DNA from: JAMZMI01 sp047632435
GTDB lineage: Bacteria > Bacteroidota > Bacteroidia > Cytophagales > Cyclobacteriaceae
NCBI GenBank assembly: GCA_047632435.1
Contig: JBLICU010000003.1
Coordinates: 25,759 to 89,758 of the forward strand
DNA length: 64,000 bases
Reading direction: 5' to 3'
The notes beneath the pieces are model-generated. The model was not told the DNA's origin, made no database searches, and saw only the letters and a list, made by a program, of their open reading frames with translations. This document shows, in pieces, positions 46,385 through 54,943 of this stretch. Within the stretch, counting starts at the first letter, position 1. Each line of letters starts with the position of its first letter. Made by a program: the position numbers and the translations under genes.

Positions 46385-46416
46385 TTTGTTTGTAAAAAAA
46401 GATTCTGATACATTTG
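46385..46416 (+). promoter_or_regulatory. Bacteroidota-type promoter of the sigma factor gene
   Basis: TTTG at 46385-46388, 20 bp, TACATTTG at 46409-46416: a good match to TTTG-N19-TAnnTTTG. Predicted leader about 70 nt to the ATG at 46491. Confidence 0.6.
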
Positions 46417-46490
46417 ATTTTTTCCACACCAAAAAATTATACCCCTGACAATATGATTTGAAACTCTACGTTAACAAACTGGTGACTTAC

Positions 46491-47090
46491 ATGAGTAACG
46501 TAAAGATGACAGATGGACAGTTAGTGTCCCTCTACAAAAATGGAAACGAAAGAGCTTTCGCAGATCTTCTGGAAAGACATTCGGACAGGGTATTTACTAC
46601 CATTTATGTAATAGTGAAAGACAGGTATGTGGCTGAAGACCTCATGCAGGATGTTTTTATTAAGGCTATTAAAACGATTAAATCTGGTCGGTATAACGAA
46701 GAGGGTAAGTTTCTGCCCTGGATTCTGAGAATTGCTCACAATTTGGCAATTGATCAGTTCAGAAAAGACAAGAGGTATCCCACGATCATCATGGAGGACG
46801 GAAGCAGCGTATTTAATACGTTGGAGTTTTCTCAGGCACCAATCGAAAATGAATTTATAAAGCAGGACACTCATAATCTGCTCAAGCAATACATACAGGA
46901 GCTTCCTGAAAATCAAAAGGAAGTACTTGTAATGAGACACTACATGCAAATGAGCTTTCAGGAAATAGCTGAAGAAACTGGCGTGAGTATCAATACAGCT
47001 TTGGGAAGAATGAGATATGCTTTGATCAATTTACGTAAAAAGCTAAAACCGCAAGAAAATGCCTATGACAAAAACATTTACCGAAAATGA
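46491..47090 (+). CDS. ECF-type RNA polymerase sigma factor
   Basis: 199 residues from the ATG at 46491; the earlier start at 46458 adds 11 residues lacking family likeness. Region 2 is clear (RHSDRVFTTIYVIVKDRYVAEDLMQDVFIKAI, then FLPWILRIAHNLAIDQFRK) and so is region 4 (LPENQKEVLVMRHYMQMSFQEIAEETGVSINTALGRMRYAL). Directs RNA polymerase to a particular promoter set, which I cannot name. The gene just downstream overlaps it by 26 bp and could encode its regulator. Confidence 0.93.
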   Translation: MSNVKMTDGQLVSLYKNGNERAFADLLERHSDRVFTTIYVIVKDRYVAEDLMQDVFIKAIKTIKSGRYNEEGKFLPWILRIAHNLAIDQFRKDKRYPTIIMEDGSSVFNTLEFSQAPIENEFIKQDTHNLLKQYIQELPENQKEVLVMRHYMQMSFQEIAEETGVSINTALGRMRYALINLRKKLKPQENAYDKNIYRK

Positions 47091-47298
47091 CTTAGTTCGA
47101 TTCCTTTACGGAGAATTAAAACAAAAAGAAATTGCTGAATTACAACATGCCCTAGTTTCAAATCTAGCACTTCAAGAAGAATTAAATAATCTTCGTGAGG
47201 TGATGGATAGATTAGATGGTGTGACTTATCAACCATCAAAGAGATGTCTGGATAATATCTTGGGTTTCTCAAAGGGATATGAAGTTCACCCTGCCTAA
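47065..47298 (+). CDS. small acidic/helical protein paired with the sigma factor
   Basis: 77 residues from the ATG at 47065 (an ATG two codons earlier is also possible). Mostly helical: TENDLVRFLYGELKQKEIAELQHALVSNLALQEELNNLREVMDRL is like the N-terminal sigma-binding helices of anti-sigma factors, but there is no HxxxCxxC zinc motif and no membrane segment. The overlap with the sigma gene implies translational coupling. I propose an anti-sigma or co-factor role; not proven. Confidence 0.65.
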   Translation: MTKTFTENDLVRFLYGELKQKEIAELQHALVSNLALQEELNNLREVMDRLDGVTYQPSKRCLDNILGFSKGYEVHPA

Positions 47299-47334
47299 TT
47301 TTGGGGACTTCCTAGAAGACCCAAAAAATGTGGT

Positions 47335-47976
47335 ATGATTCTAAAAGAGCGCTATCAGGCTTTTGTTGATTATTTTAAAGAAGCATTTCCAGACCCAAAA
47401 ACGGAACTAAACTACTCTAATCCATTTGAATTGGTTGTAGCAGTAGTCCTCAGTGCTCAGTGTACGGATGTAAGAATCAATAAAGTCACTCCAGGGCTGT
47501 TCAGGGAATTTCCAACGCCTGAGCATTTGGCATTAGCCAGTTTTGAGGAAGTTTTTGAGTTGATCAGGAGTGTTTCGTATCCAAATAACAAATCGAAGCA
47601 TCTGATTGGACTTGCCAAAATGATCATGGATGATTTTGGTGGTGAGGTACCAGTATTGCATGAAGATTTGCAAAAACTACCTGGTGTGGGTCGCAAAACG
47701 GCAAATGTTGTGGTCTCCGTCCTATATAATCAACCTGCGATGGCCGTGGATACCCATGTTTTTCGTGTTTCCAAAAGACTTGGATTGGTTACCCAAAAAG
47801 CAAAAACCCCTCTAGAGGTTGAAAAGCAATTGGTCAAACACATCCCTAACGAATATATTCATAAGGCACATCACTGGCTCATTCTTCATGGCCGATATGT
47901 GTGTATTGCTAGAAAACCTAAATGTGAATCATGTCAGATCACCCATTTTTGTAGGTATTGGGAGAAATTGATATAG
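47335..47976 (+). CDS. nth: endonuclease III
   Basis: 213 residues. DNA glycosylase/AP lyase for oxidised pyrimidines. Helix-hairpin-helix LPGVGRKTANVV with catalytic Lys, catalytic Asp in MAVDTHVFRVSKRLG, and the 4Fe-4S loop CIARKPKCESCQITHFC (C-x6-C-x2-C-x5-C). No odd features. Confidence 0.97.
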   Translation: MILKERYQAFVDYFKEAFPDPKTELNYSNPFELVVAVVLSAQCTDVRINKVTPGLFREFPTPEHLALASFEEVFELIRSVSYPNNKSKHLIGLAKMIMDDFGGEVPVLHEDLQKLPGVGRKTANVVVSVLYNQPAMAVDTHVFRVSKRLGLVTQKAKTPLEVEKQLVKHIPNEYIHKAHHWLILHGRYVCIARKPKCESCQITHFCRYWEKLI

Positions 47977-48115
47977 CAAAATTAGTTTTTTTCATTTTTC
48001 ATGGTGTTATTTATAAGGCATGAAATAATGATAGGCCGAACACGCCAAATGAGACTCGGTTGAACGGTTGAATGTAATTTGGGCTAGCAAAAGTCTTCAG
48101 TCAAAATGCCTAAAC

Positions 48116-49318
48116 ATGAAAATCCTCTACATCCATCAATATTTCCGAACTCCCGAAGAAGGCGGTTGCACTCGATCTTATCACTTGGCCAAAGGTCTGG
48201 TTGAAAATGGATATGAAGTAGAAATAATCACCGCTCACAATGGACGCTATGAATGCAAAGATATTGATGGCATTCATGTGCGGTATCTTCCGGTAGCCTA
48301 CAGCAATAAATTTGGTTTCCTTCGAAGAATCTTCGCTTTCCTAAAATACGTCAGGTCAGCTATCAAGGAGTCAAAAAAAATTCAACGGATTGATTTGGCG
48401 TATGTCATGACCACACCATTGACAACCGGGTTGATTGCTTTGAATTTGAAAAAATCAAGAAATATTCCTTATTGTTTTGAAGTAGGAGACCTCTGGCCAG
48501 AGGCGCCCATTCAAATGGGGGCAATCAAAAATTCGATTTTCAAATCAATCTTATATCGGTTTGAAAGAAAATGTTACTTCGAAGCACAAAAAATTGTGGC
48601 TCTTTCGCCAGCTATTCGAAACTATATAGAAAAGGTCTCTCCTGTTACTAAGGTATTTGTGATCCCGAATCTTGCGCATTGCTCTTATTATGAACACAAA
48701 ATCTCTATTAAAAAGCATGGCCATGAATCCCCGTTTCGAATTGGATACATTGGCACCATCGGGAGGGCGAATCATCTGACTTTTTTGGTCAATGTAGCCC
48801 GGGAATCAATCAAGAAAAATTTGCCTCTGGAGTTTCATATTATGGGTGAGGGTGGAGAAGCGCGAAAAATAAAAAAAAGCGTGTCTCGTCTATCCAATGT
48901 AATAATTCATGACTTTGGGCCAACGTCAGGCGTCAAAACCTTGATTGAAAAAATGGATGCCGTGTATGTTTCTTTCAAAAATATTCCAGTTTTGAATACT
49001 GGAAGCCCCAATAAATTTTTTGATGGACTTGCATCGGGTAAACTCATTATAATCAATTTTGAAGGATGGATCAAGGACGTCATTGAATCCAATAAATGTG
49101 GGTTTACATATACTCCTCAAAAGCCTAAACAATTCTTGAAACGGATCAAACCATATTTGGAAAGCGCTGATTTGCTTTTGAAAGCACAACAAAACTCTAG
49201 AAGAGTAGCTGAGACATTTTATGATAAAGAATTATTGGTGAAAAAACTTTTGAAGGTTTTGAATAATGAGCAAAGCATCATGCTCGATGATTCTGAAATT
49301 TATATTCTTACCGCCTGA
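48116..49318 (+). CDS. glycosyltransferase family 4 protein
   Basis: 400 residues from the ATG at 48116 (MKILYIHQYF), the natural first strand of a GT-B enzyme; an upstream ATG at 48068 adds 16 residues of unlikely sequence. N-terminal GGCTRSYHLAKGLVENGYEVEIIT and GDLWPEAPIQMG, C-terminal FRIGYIGTIGRANHLTFLV and a GSPNKFFDGLASGKL acceptor/donor loop. Closest in style to WbuB-like enzymes of capsule or O-antigen synthesis. Isolated rather than in a polysaccharide cluster. Confidence 0.88.
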   Translation: MKILYIHQYFRTPEEGGCTRSYHLAKGLVENGYEVEIITAHNGRYECKDIDGIHVRYLPVAYSNKFGFLRRIFAFLKYVRSAIKESKKIQRIDLAYVMTTPLTTGLIALNLKKSRNIPYCFEVGDLWPEAPIQMGAIKNSIFKSILYRFERKCYFEAQKIVALSPAIRNYIEKVSPVTKVFVIPNLAHCSYYEHKISIKKHGHESPFRIGYIGTIGRANHLTFLVNVARESIKKNLPLEFHIMGEGGEARKIKKSVSRLSNVIIHDFGPTSGVKTLIEKMDAVYVSFKNIPVLNTGSPNKFFDGLASGKLIIINFEGWIKDVIESNKCGFTYTPQKPKQFLKRIKPYLESADLLLKAQQNSRRVAETFYDKELLVKKLLKVLNNEQSIMLDDSEIYILTA

Positions 49319-50299
49319 TCAGCCTTTGGGTTTATACCCAGACAATCGAAAAATCCTGTCATTGTCACGGTCTTTGATTAAATCTTTGATATCGACATTG
49401 TTATTTGACATGTAGGACCGCACTATTTGCCAGCCGATCCACGCGCCAATTCTACCGGGACATTCTTCACTGATTTCATATATGTTGGGTCTTTCACCCA
49501 AAAATTTGCGTTTGGTGATGTGATTTGTTTCATATAAGATTTTGTTTTCTACAAGATTGGCCCAAATAACTGCATGATTTTTTTGCGCAGTTTTGAGTTC
49601 CTTCTGAGAATAACCCATCAGAATTGAGTCTTGGGTGCATGGCATTAATTGGCTCAGCAAGTAGAAACTTTTACCAAAGTCAATCATTTCAGAGATCAGC
49701 GTTTCATTTTTTCCTTTTGATATATATGGGCCACTCAAAAATTTAATGAGCGTTGTAGGCAGATGATTTTTGTCATATCGGCGAAGGATATATTGAGGGA
49801 TATTCACTGGAGGAAACGTGGCTTGAGGGCCAATAAAATAATCCAATCCAACAATGATGAGACTATCAGAGATATACAAGTCATTATAAAGTCCGGTCAC
49901 AACTGTCTGCATTCGAGGTGTTCTCATTTCGGGGAACAAAGTTTTCAATCTACCCAGGGCATCATTCATGTCACTTTCAAAAACAGATATATCCTCAAAC
50001 TCCGTTATAACTTCTGCATAAAGAGTATCGATAAACTCGTCCTTTGTCAATTGAAAGATTTTATTTGCGAGCACTTCACTGTCTGGATATTCATTCGCAC
50101 TAAGAAAAAGATCCGAAAAGGATTTGTTGGACTCAAGAATTGAAAGGATTTCTGCTTTTGAATTTGCATTGAATAAAGCTGATTCTAATCTTTCTATTTT
50201 CATAGATACAACTTGACTTGTTATCGAGGAGGTTCTGCATCCATCGTCTGAGCAAGACGCCAAGAAAAGAACCAAAATCATTATGAATACTGCACGCAT
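49319..50299 (-). CDS. gldB: gliding motility lipoprotein GldB
   Basis: 326 residues from the ATG at 50299, which starts a lipoprotein signal (MRAVFIMILVLFLASC, Cys16). The ATG at 50512 lies beyond the divergent gene. The body shows the GldB pattern: IERLESALF at the start, SLIIVGLDYFIGPQATFPP, YILRRYDKNHLP, a KLLSQLMPCTQDSILMGYS-type region and PGRIGAWIGWQIVRSYM. GldB is needed for gliding and T9SS function in flavobacteria. gldC, its usual neighbour elsewhere, is absent here. Confidence 0.92.
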   Translation of the reverse strand: MRAVFIMILVLFLASCSDDGCRTSSITSQVVSMKIERLESALFNANSKAEILSILESNKSFSDLFLSANEYPDSEVLANKIFQLTKDEFIDTLYAEVITEFEDISVFESDMNDALGRLKTLFPEMRTPRMQTVVTGLYNDLYISDSLIIVGLDYFIGPQATFPPVNIPQYILRRYDKNHLPTTLIKFLSGPYISKGKNETLISEMIDFGKSFYLLSQLMPCTQDSILMGYSQKELKTAQKNHAVIWANLVENKILYETNHITKRKFLGERPNIYEISEECPGRIGAWIGWQIVRSYMSNNNVDIKDLIKDRDNDRIFRLSGYKPKG

Positions 50300-50345
50300 A
50301 GTCTTTAATTTTAAGCTGCCAAAAATAGCACATCTATATCTTCGC

Positions 50346-51011
50346 ATGAGAAAGTTCTTTTTAATAATCACACTTGTCATATTTTCACTTGTTGGTAACG
50401 CACAATCAAAACTGGGATTGAAGTTTTCTCCGGTTATATCTTCTAATCGGGTTTCACTAGTAGACAGCTTATATGATATTACTTCTAACTCCAGTAACGG
50501 TACATTTTCCATTGGATTGATTTATGACCATCAGATTACAGAAACTTATTTTTTAAGTACAGGTCTTATCTTTCTTCCAAAAAAAACCAGCTTTACGGTT
50601 TCTTCCGAAGACACAAATGGATCTCTGCCATCGGGTATAAATCCAAGAGAAGCTTATAAACTCCAATATTTACAGATCCCAGTTACCTTAAAATTGTTCA
50701 CAAACGAAGTGATGCCTGATGGGCGAGTGTTTTTTCAGGTGGGAACGGCCTTAGAACTTCTGGTCAATAATGAGCCTATCAAGGAAGATTACGATATGGT
50801 AAAGGACTTCAGGAATGTTGATTTTTCTGTAATCCTTGGAGGAGGATTTGAATATCGTGCAGGGATCAATACTACGTTATTTGTTGAAGTATCTTATCAG
50901 CGAGGATTAGTGAATCAAATAAGAACTCTTCCTAAGGTTGGAAATTTTCCTCAGGAAGAGCTTTTTATAAGAAGTAATATCGTTTCAATAGATTTCGGAA
51001 TCAAATTTTAG
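50346..51011 (+). CDS. PorT-like outer-membrane beta-barrel protein
   Basis: 221 residues from the ATG at 50346 (an upstream ATG at 50283 lies within gldB's start). Sec signal ending VGNAQ, then strands typical of small porin/OMP_b-brl_2 proteins (LGLKFSPVIS, YLQIPVTLKLF, VFFQVGTALELLV, FEYRAGINTTLFVEVSYQRGL) and a final SIDFGIKF with terminal aromatic. PorT, a T9SS-linked barrel, has this look. Diverges from gldB across 46 bp. Overlaps the RNase G gene by 4 bp at its end. Confidence 0.8.
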   Translation: MRKFFLIITLVIFSLVGNAQSKLGLKFSPVISSNRVSLVDSLYDITSNSSNGTFSIGLIYDHQITETYFLSTGLIFLPKKTSFTVSSEDTNGSLPSGINPREAYKLQYLQIPVTLKLFTNEVMPDGRVFFQVGTALELLVNNEPIKEDYDMVKDFRNVDFSVILGGGFEYRAGINTTLFVEVSYQRGLVNQIRTLPKVGNFPQEELFIRSNIVSIDFGIKF

Positions 51012-52558
51012 ATCTCGATCAACTCTCCTCGATCATTTAAGATATTATACTCTGAAATAGCAAGAGAAGAGTCTTCAATCAAATTAATCCATTTCTTATA
51101 CTTGAAGTACCATTTTACCCTCATCGAGATAACGCCTTTGGTGAAGTAAGAATATAAATAAGGGTGAAGGCTCAATGTGAGTTTTCCCTCATTTTGATTT
51201 TTCATCACTAGCTCAATGGTATTTTCAATTTGATCTGCGATCAATATTGAGGCTGTAATTTGACCTGAACCACCACAAGTAGGGCAAGCCTCTTTCGTAG
51301 CAATATTTACTTCAGGACGAACCCTCTGTCTTGTAATCTGTAATAATCCGAATTTAGAAAGTGGAAGAACCGTATGTTTTGATCGGTCATCTTTCATTTC
51401 CATTTTGATTCTATCGTATACTTTTTTGCGGTTCTCCGCTTTTCGCATATCAATAAAATCAACAACAATGATTCCACCCATGTCCCGTAAACGGAGCTGT
51501 CTGGCAATTTCACCAGCAGCTTCTAGGTTGATGGTTAGGGCGGTTGTTTCTTGATTATCTTCTCTGTTGGACTTATTGCCACTATTTACATCAATGACAT
51601 GAAGTGCCTCGGTATGTTCAATGATCAAATAGCCACCGCTAGGAATACTCACTGATTTGCCGAATGACATTTTCAGTTGTTTTTCCACTCCGAGTGCCTC
51701 AAAGACCTTAACCTTATTGGTGTACAGTTTCAGGATCTTTTCCTTATCTGGAGCAATTTTCTGGATATAGGTCTTGATCTCATTGAAGAGATCTTTATCA
51801 TCGATAGTGATACTGTCAAACGACTCGTTCAAAACATCCCTAAGAATGGAATTTGCACGATTTATTTCTCCGATGACTTTGTCTCTTGGTTCGGCTGTTC
51901 TGAGTGCTTTTACTCCTTGTTCCCAAGTTTGAACCAAGTTGCAAAGATCACTGTCAAGCTCCTTTACATCCTTGCCTTGGGCAACTGTACGAATAATTAC
52001 ACCAAAATTTTCAGGTTTAATCGAACTTATAAGTCGCTGTAGTCTCTTACGCTCAGCGTTATCACTAATTTTTTTAGAAACGCTTACTGCGCTGGAAAAT
52101 GGAACCAGTACGATATATCGACCGGCAATTGATAACTCACAGGATAATCTGGGTCCTTTTGTAGAAATAGGTTCTTTTACTACCTGAACCAGAATTTTCT
52201 GGTTTTTGGTGAGCACCTGACCAATTTTACCAAGTTTGTTAATATCTGGTTCGGGAATGAAACCAGTCAGTTTAGAACTTATGTTCTTTCTGTTGAGTAC
52301 AAGCTTGGTAAACTTGTTTAAGGATTGAACCTGTGGACCTAAGTCAAGGTAGTGGAGAAAAGCATCTTTTTCATATCCAATGTCTATGAAAGCAGCATTA
52401 AGCCCCTGAACTACTTTTTTGACTGTACCCAAATAAATGTCACCAACATTGTAAATGTTACCTTCTTCTTCTTGATGGTATTCTACTAGTTGCTTGTTTT
52501 TTAAAAGGGCAATACGACATCCTTTCTGAGTTGAGTTTAATATTAGTTCGTTACTCAC
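51008..52558 (-). CDS. rng: ribonuclease E/G family protein
   Basis: 516 residues, RNase G size. S1-like domain (GDIYLGTVKKVVQGLNAAFIDIGYEKDAFLH), 5' sensor with KGPRLSCELSIAGRYIVLVP, catalytic Asp residues in LHVIDVNSG and GGIIVVDFIDM, and the zinc-link CPTCGGSG. Processes rRNA and mRNA. No long C-terminal scaffold region, so unlike enterobacterial RNase E. Confidence 0.95.
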   Translation of the reverse strand: MSNELILNSTQKGCRIALLKNKQLVEYHQEEEGNIYNVGDIYLGTVKKVVQGLNAAFIDIGYEKDAFLHYLDLGPQVQSLNKFTKLVLNRKNISSKLTGFIPEPDINKLGKIGQVLTKNQKILVQVVKEPISTKGPRLSCELSIAGRYIVLVPFSSAVSVSKKISDNAERKRLQRLISSIKPENFGVIIRTVAQGKDVKELDSDLCNLVQTWEQGVKALRTAEPRDKVIGEINRANSILRDVLNESFDSITIDDKDLFNEIKTYIQKIAPDKEKILKLYTNKVKVFEALGVEKQLKMSFGKSVSIPSGGYLIIEHTEALHVIDVNSGNKSNREDNQETTALTINLEAAGEIARQLRLRDMGGIIVVDFIDMRKAENRKKVYDRIKMEMKDDRSKHTVLPLSKFGLLQITRQRVRPEVNIATKEACPTCGGSGQITASILIADQIENTIELVMKNQNEGKLTLSLHPYLYSYFTKGVISMRVKWYFKYKKWINLIEDSSLAISEYNILNDRGELIEI

Positions 52559-52583
52559 TACTCAAAAATTTAAATGTCCGAGA

Positions 52584-52673
52584 TTATTTTTTCTTGTGTC
52601 TGTTTTTTCTCAATCTCTTCTTCCGCTTATGGGTAGCGATCTTATGTCTTTTTCTTTTTTTACCGCAAGGCAT
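52584..52673 (-). CDS. 29-residue basic AURKAIP1/COX24-type ribosomal protein
   Basis: Short gene, ATG at 52671-52673, stop at 52584-52586. The product starts MPCGKKRKRHKIATHKRKKR, over half Lys/Arg, with the usual Bacteroidota AURKAIP1/COX24-domain sequence; known relatives read MPSGKKRKRHK. Probably a small ribosome-associated protein. Third residue Cys instead of Ser is a minor difference. It lies between rng and the TPR gene, all on the minus strand. Confidence 0.9.
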   Translation of the reverse strand: MPCGKKRKRHKIATHKRKKRLRKNRHKKK

Positions 52674-52693
52674 AATTGTCGTGTTTTAGTTAC

Positions 52694-53485
52694 TTAAATA
52701 TTTTCTAATTCTTTTATATAATTCGTTGCTGTCATCCTAAGTGCAGGACTTGCATCGTCAAATTCAATATATTTTTGAAAAGCTGCTGTACCTTTTTCGT
52801 TTTGACCAGATTCGGCATAGGAAACTCCTAAATAAAAATAAGCTTCATGGTCTGCCTCATCGAGTTCAATTAAATTTTGAAATCTTTGTCCGGCGCGATC
52901 ATACTGCCCAGATCTAATGGCCAACATTCCCAAATTGAAAATAGCTTCTCTATTTACTGGCTCACTATCAAGAATCTCCCTTAGCATCATGACTCCCTGC
53001 ATGGGATTCTCTGAAATCATCAGCGTCATTGCGACCTTATTTTTCAGAGCACTATTTTCGGGATCATTTGATAACAACCGTTCAAAAATACTCCTTGCCT
53101 TAGTGGAGATTGCCCTGGCTTGATCCTGATTTGGCGTATTCTGAAAGGATTGGTATAAAATCATCCCAGCAGTATATCTTGCCAAAGCACCAGTATCAAG
53201 TGCCAAAACTCTCTCAGCGTACTCTTGAGCACTATCGATCATTTGATATTTCAAGAACACCCTAGCTAAAGAGTCCGCAAAGTTAATACTTTTTTTCTTA
53301 TCTGATAATACTTTTAATTGAATTCGAAGCGAGTTAATTACCTCATTATCAGCATTACTAACAGTAATTACATGAGGCATTACATCAGTGATCTGATCAT
53401 TCTCAACTACGACAGTGGGGAGTTGATATAACAATACCACTGCTATTACTCCTGCTATGAGGAGTATTACTTGATGTTTGCTCAT
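52694..53485 (-). CDS. TPR-repeat protein, membrane-anchored
   Basis: 263 residues. One membrane helix at about 7-24 (VILLIAGVIAVVLLYQLP), then TPR units over about 75-260 (YAERVLALDTGALARYTAGMI, ARSIFERLLSNDPENSALKN, NREAIFNLGMLAIRSGQYDRAG, HEAYFYLGVSYAESGQNEKG). Likely a protein-protein scaffold facing the periplasm. Between HU and the small ribosomal gene in the conserved HU-side group. Confidence 0.88.
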   Translation of the reverse strand: MSKHQVILLIAGVIAVVLLYQLPTVVVENDQITDVMPHVITVSNADNEVINSLRIQLKVLSDKKKSINFADSLARVFLKYQMIDSAQEYAERVLALDTGALARYTAGMILYQSFQNTPNQDQARAISTKARSIFERLLSNDPENSALKNKVAMTLMISENPMQGVMMLREILDSEPVNREAIFNLGMLAIRSGQYDRAGQRFQNLIELDEADHEAYFYLGVSYAESGQNEKGTAAFQKYIEFDDASPALRMTATNYIKELENI

Positions 53486-53497
53486 ATAAGAGGCTAC

Positions 53498-53788
53498 TTA
53501 CTTAATGTTTTTGCTATTCTTGATTTTCTCTACGAAAATTTTGGAAGGCTTAAAACTTGGAACAAAGTGTTCGTCTATTACAATGGCCGTATTCTTAGAT
53601 ATGTTTCTTGCAATTTTTTTAGCTCTTTTCTTATTCACAAAGCTTCCAAAACCTCTTACATATATGTTCTCTCCTGATGCCATTGAACTTTTTACCACAG
53701 AAAAAAAGGCTTCAACACTTACTTGAACGTCTGCCTTATCTATTCCTGTCTTTTCAGCGATCTCATTAATCACATCCTGCTTCGTCAC
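53498..53788 (-). CDS. HU/IHF-family DNA-binding protein
   Basis: 96 residues from a GTG start. Full HU fold: TKQDVINEIAEKTGIDKADVQVSVEAFF, IYVRGFGSFVNKKRAKKIARN, then the DNA-intercalating arm and FKPSKIFVEKI. Bends and compacts DNA. Shares a 105-bp divergent region with mutY that includes a two-way promoter-like palindrome. Confidence 0.95.
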   Translation of the reverse strand: MTKQDVINEIAEKTGIDKADVQVSVEAFFSVVKSSMASGENIYVRGFGSFVNKKRAKKIARNISKNTAIVIDEHFVPSFKPSKIFVEKIKNSKNIK

Positions 53789-53836
53789 AACTGTCTATTT
53801 AATATAATTTTTAAAACCCGATTAAATTCCGGTCGA

Positions 53837-53850
53837 CAAATTTAAATTTG
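53837..53850. promoter_or_regulatory. bidirectional -7 palindrome between HU and mutY
   Basis: CAAATTTAAATTTG is a perfect 14-bp palindrome and contains TAAATTTG (a TAnnTTTG -7 box) on each strand. The gene starts are 49 bp away (HU, minus) and 43 bp away (mutY, plus). A TTG on the minus strand at 53869-53871 is a possible -33 for HU. Confidence 0.5.
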
Positions 53851-53892
53851 GCTTTGGTAAATAAAAAACAATCCACAGTATAAATCGCTCAC

Positions 53893-54930
53893 TTGCAAAG
53901 AATTATAAATCATTTCACTGAAACTCTAATAGATTGGTATTCAAAAGCGAAGAGAGATTTGCCCTGGCGAAACACTTCTGATCCTTATAAGATCTGGCTT
54001 TCTGAAATCATTCTCCAACAAACAAGAGTAGAACAAGGCAAGCCGTATTATGAGAGATTTATAGAACATCACACGGATGTTCACTCTTTGGCCGATAGTT
54101 CAGAAAGAGAAGTCTTAAAACTTTGGGAAGGGTTGGGCTATTATTCTAGGGCAAGAAATCTTCATGCGGCAGCAAAACATGTATCGCAAGAGCTAAACGG
54201 CGTTTTTCCTAATAATTACAAAGAGCTATTAAAATTAAAAGGTATTGGGCCTTACACCGCAGCAGCAATTGCTTCAATTGCTTTTGGTGAAGCAACACCT
54301 GTTGTAGACGGAAATGTGTTTCGGTTTGCTTCAAGGTTTTTTGGAGTCAAAGAGGATATTTCTAAATCTGCTAGCCGTGATGTTTTTGAAAAACTTCTAT
54401 TAGAATTTATCCCCACTGAAAATCCAGGCACCTTCAATCAGGCCTTCATGGAATATGGAGCTACTATATGTACTCCAGCACCAAATTGTGACAAATGTGT
54501 CTTTCGTCAAGAATGTTATGCATTTCAGAACCGGACTCAATTGAATTTTCCAATTAAGTCTAAAAAGGTAAAAGTGGAAGAAATGGATCTAGATTATGTC
54601 ATTTTCAATTTCGAAAATACTTACTTAATGCATTCCCGAATGGATGGAATTTGGAAAGGGCTTTATCAATTTCATCTTGGGGACAATCGGAATCTTGATC
54701 TACTTGCGAATCAATATTCGGGGATGATTCGGCACAAGTCTGTTAAAATAAAGCACTTATTGACCCACCGGAAGCTGTGGGTTACTTTCACACATGTGGA
54801 AATAAGTAATGAGAGTATGATTAATCAGCTATCTGAAGATTTTGGATTAAGTAAATTTAGCAAAGAAGAAATGTTAACTTTGCCAAGACCAAAAGTCATC
54901 GTAAATTATTTGCAAGAAGTGGTTATTTGA
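53893..54930 (+). CDS. mutY: A/G-specific adenine glycosylase
   Basis: 345 residues from a TTG start. Removes adenine mispaired with 8-oxoguanine. Adenine-recognition region SEIILQQTRVEQG, helix-hairpin-helix LKGIGPYTAAAIASIAFG, catalytic Asp in VVDGNVFRFASR, iron-sulfur loop CTPAPNCDKCVFRQEC, and the C-terminal MutT-like domain (about 220-345) that reads 8-oxoG. First gene of the mutY-ssb-gldE-gldD operon. Confidence 0.96.
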   Translation: MQRIINHFTETLIDWYSKAKRDLPWRNTSDPYKIWLSEIILQQTRVEQGKPYYERFIEHHTDVHSLADSSEREVLKLWEGLGYYSRARNLHAAAKHVSQELNGVFPNNYKELLKLKGIGPYTAAAIASIAFGEATPVVDGNVFRFASRFFGVKEDISKSASRDVFEKLLLEFIPTENPGTFNQAFMEYGATICTPAPNCDKCVFRQECYAFQNRTQLNFPIKSKKVKVEEMDLDYVIFNFENTYLMHSRMDGIWKGLYQFHLGDNRNLDLLANQYSGMIRHKSVKIKHLLTHRKLWVTFTHVEISNESMINQLSEDFGLSKFSKEEMLTLPRPKVIVNYLQEVVI

Positions 54931-54943
54931 TTAATTTTATAAA

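Noticed and set aside
46302..46427. 42-residue N-terminal extension of UvrA
   Set aside because: No UvrA similarity, contains a TAnnTTTG match on the minus strand, and the Met at 46301 gives the normal family start.
50300..50512. 71-residue N-terminal extension of GldB
   Set aside because: It would run through the start of the divergent barrel gene and hide the lipoprotein signal that begins at 50299.
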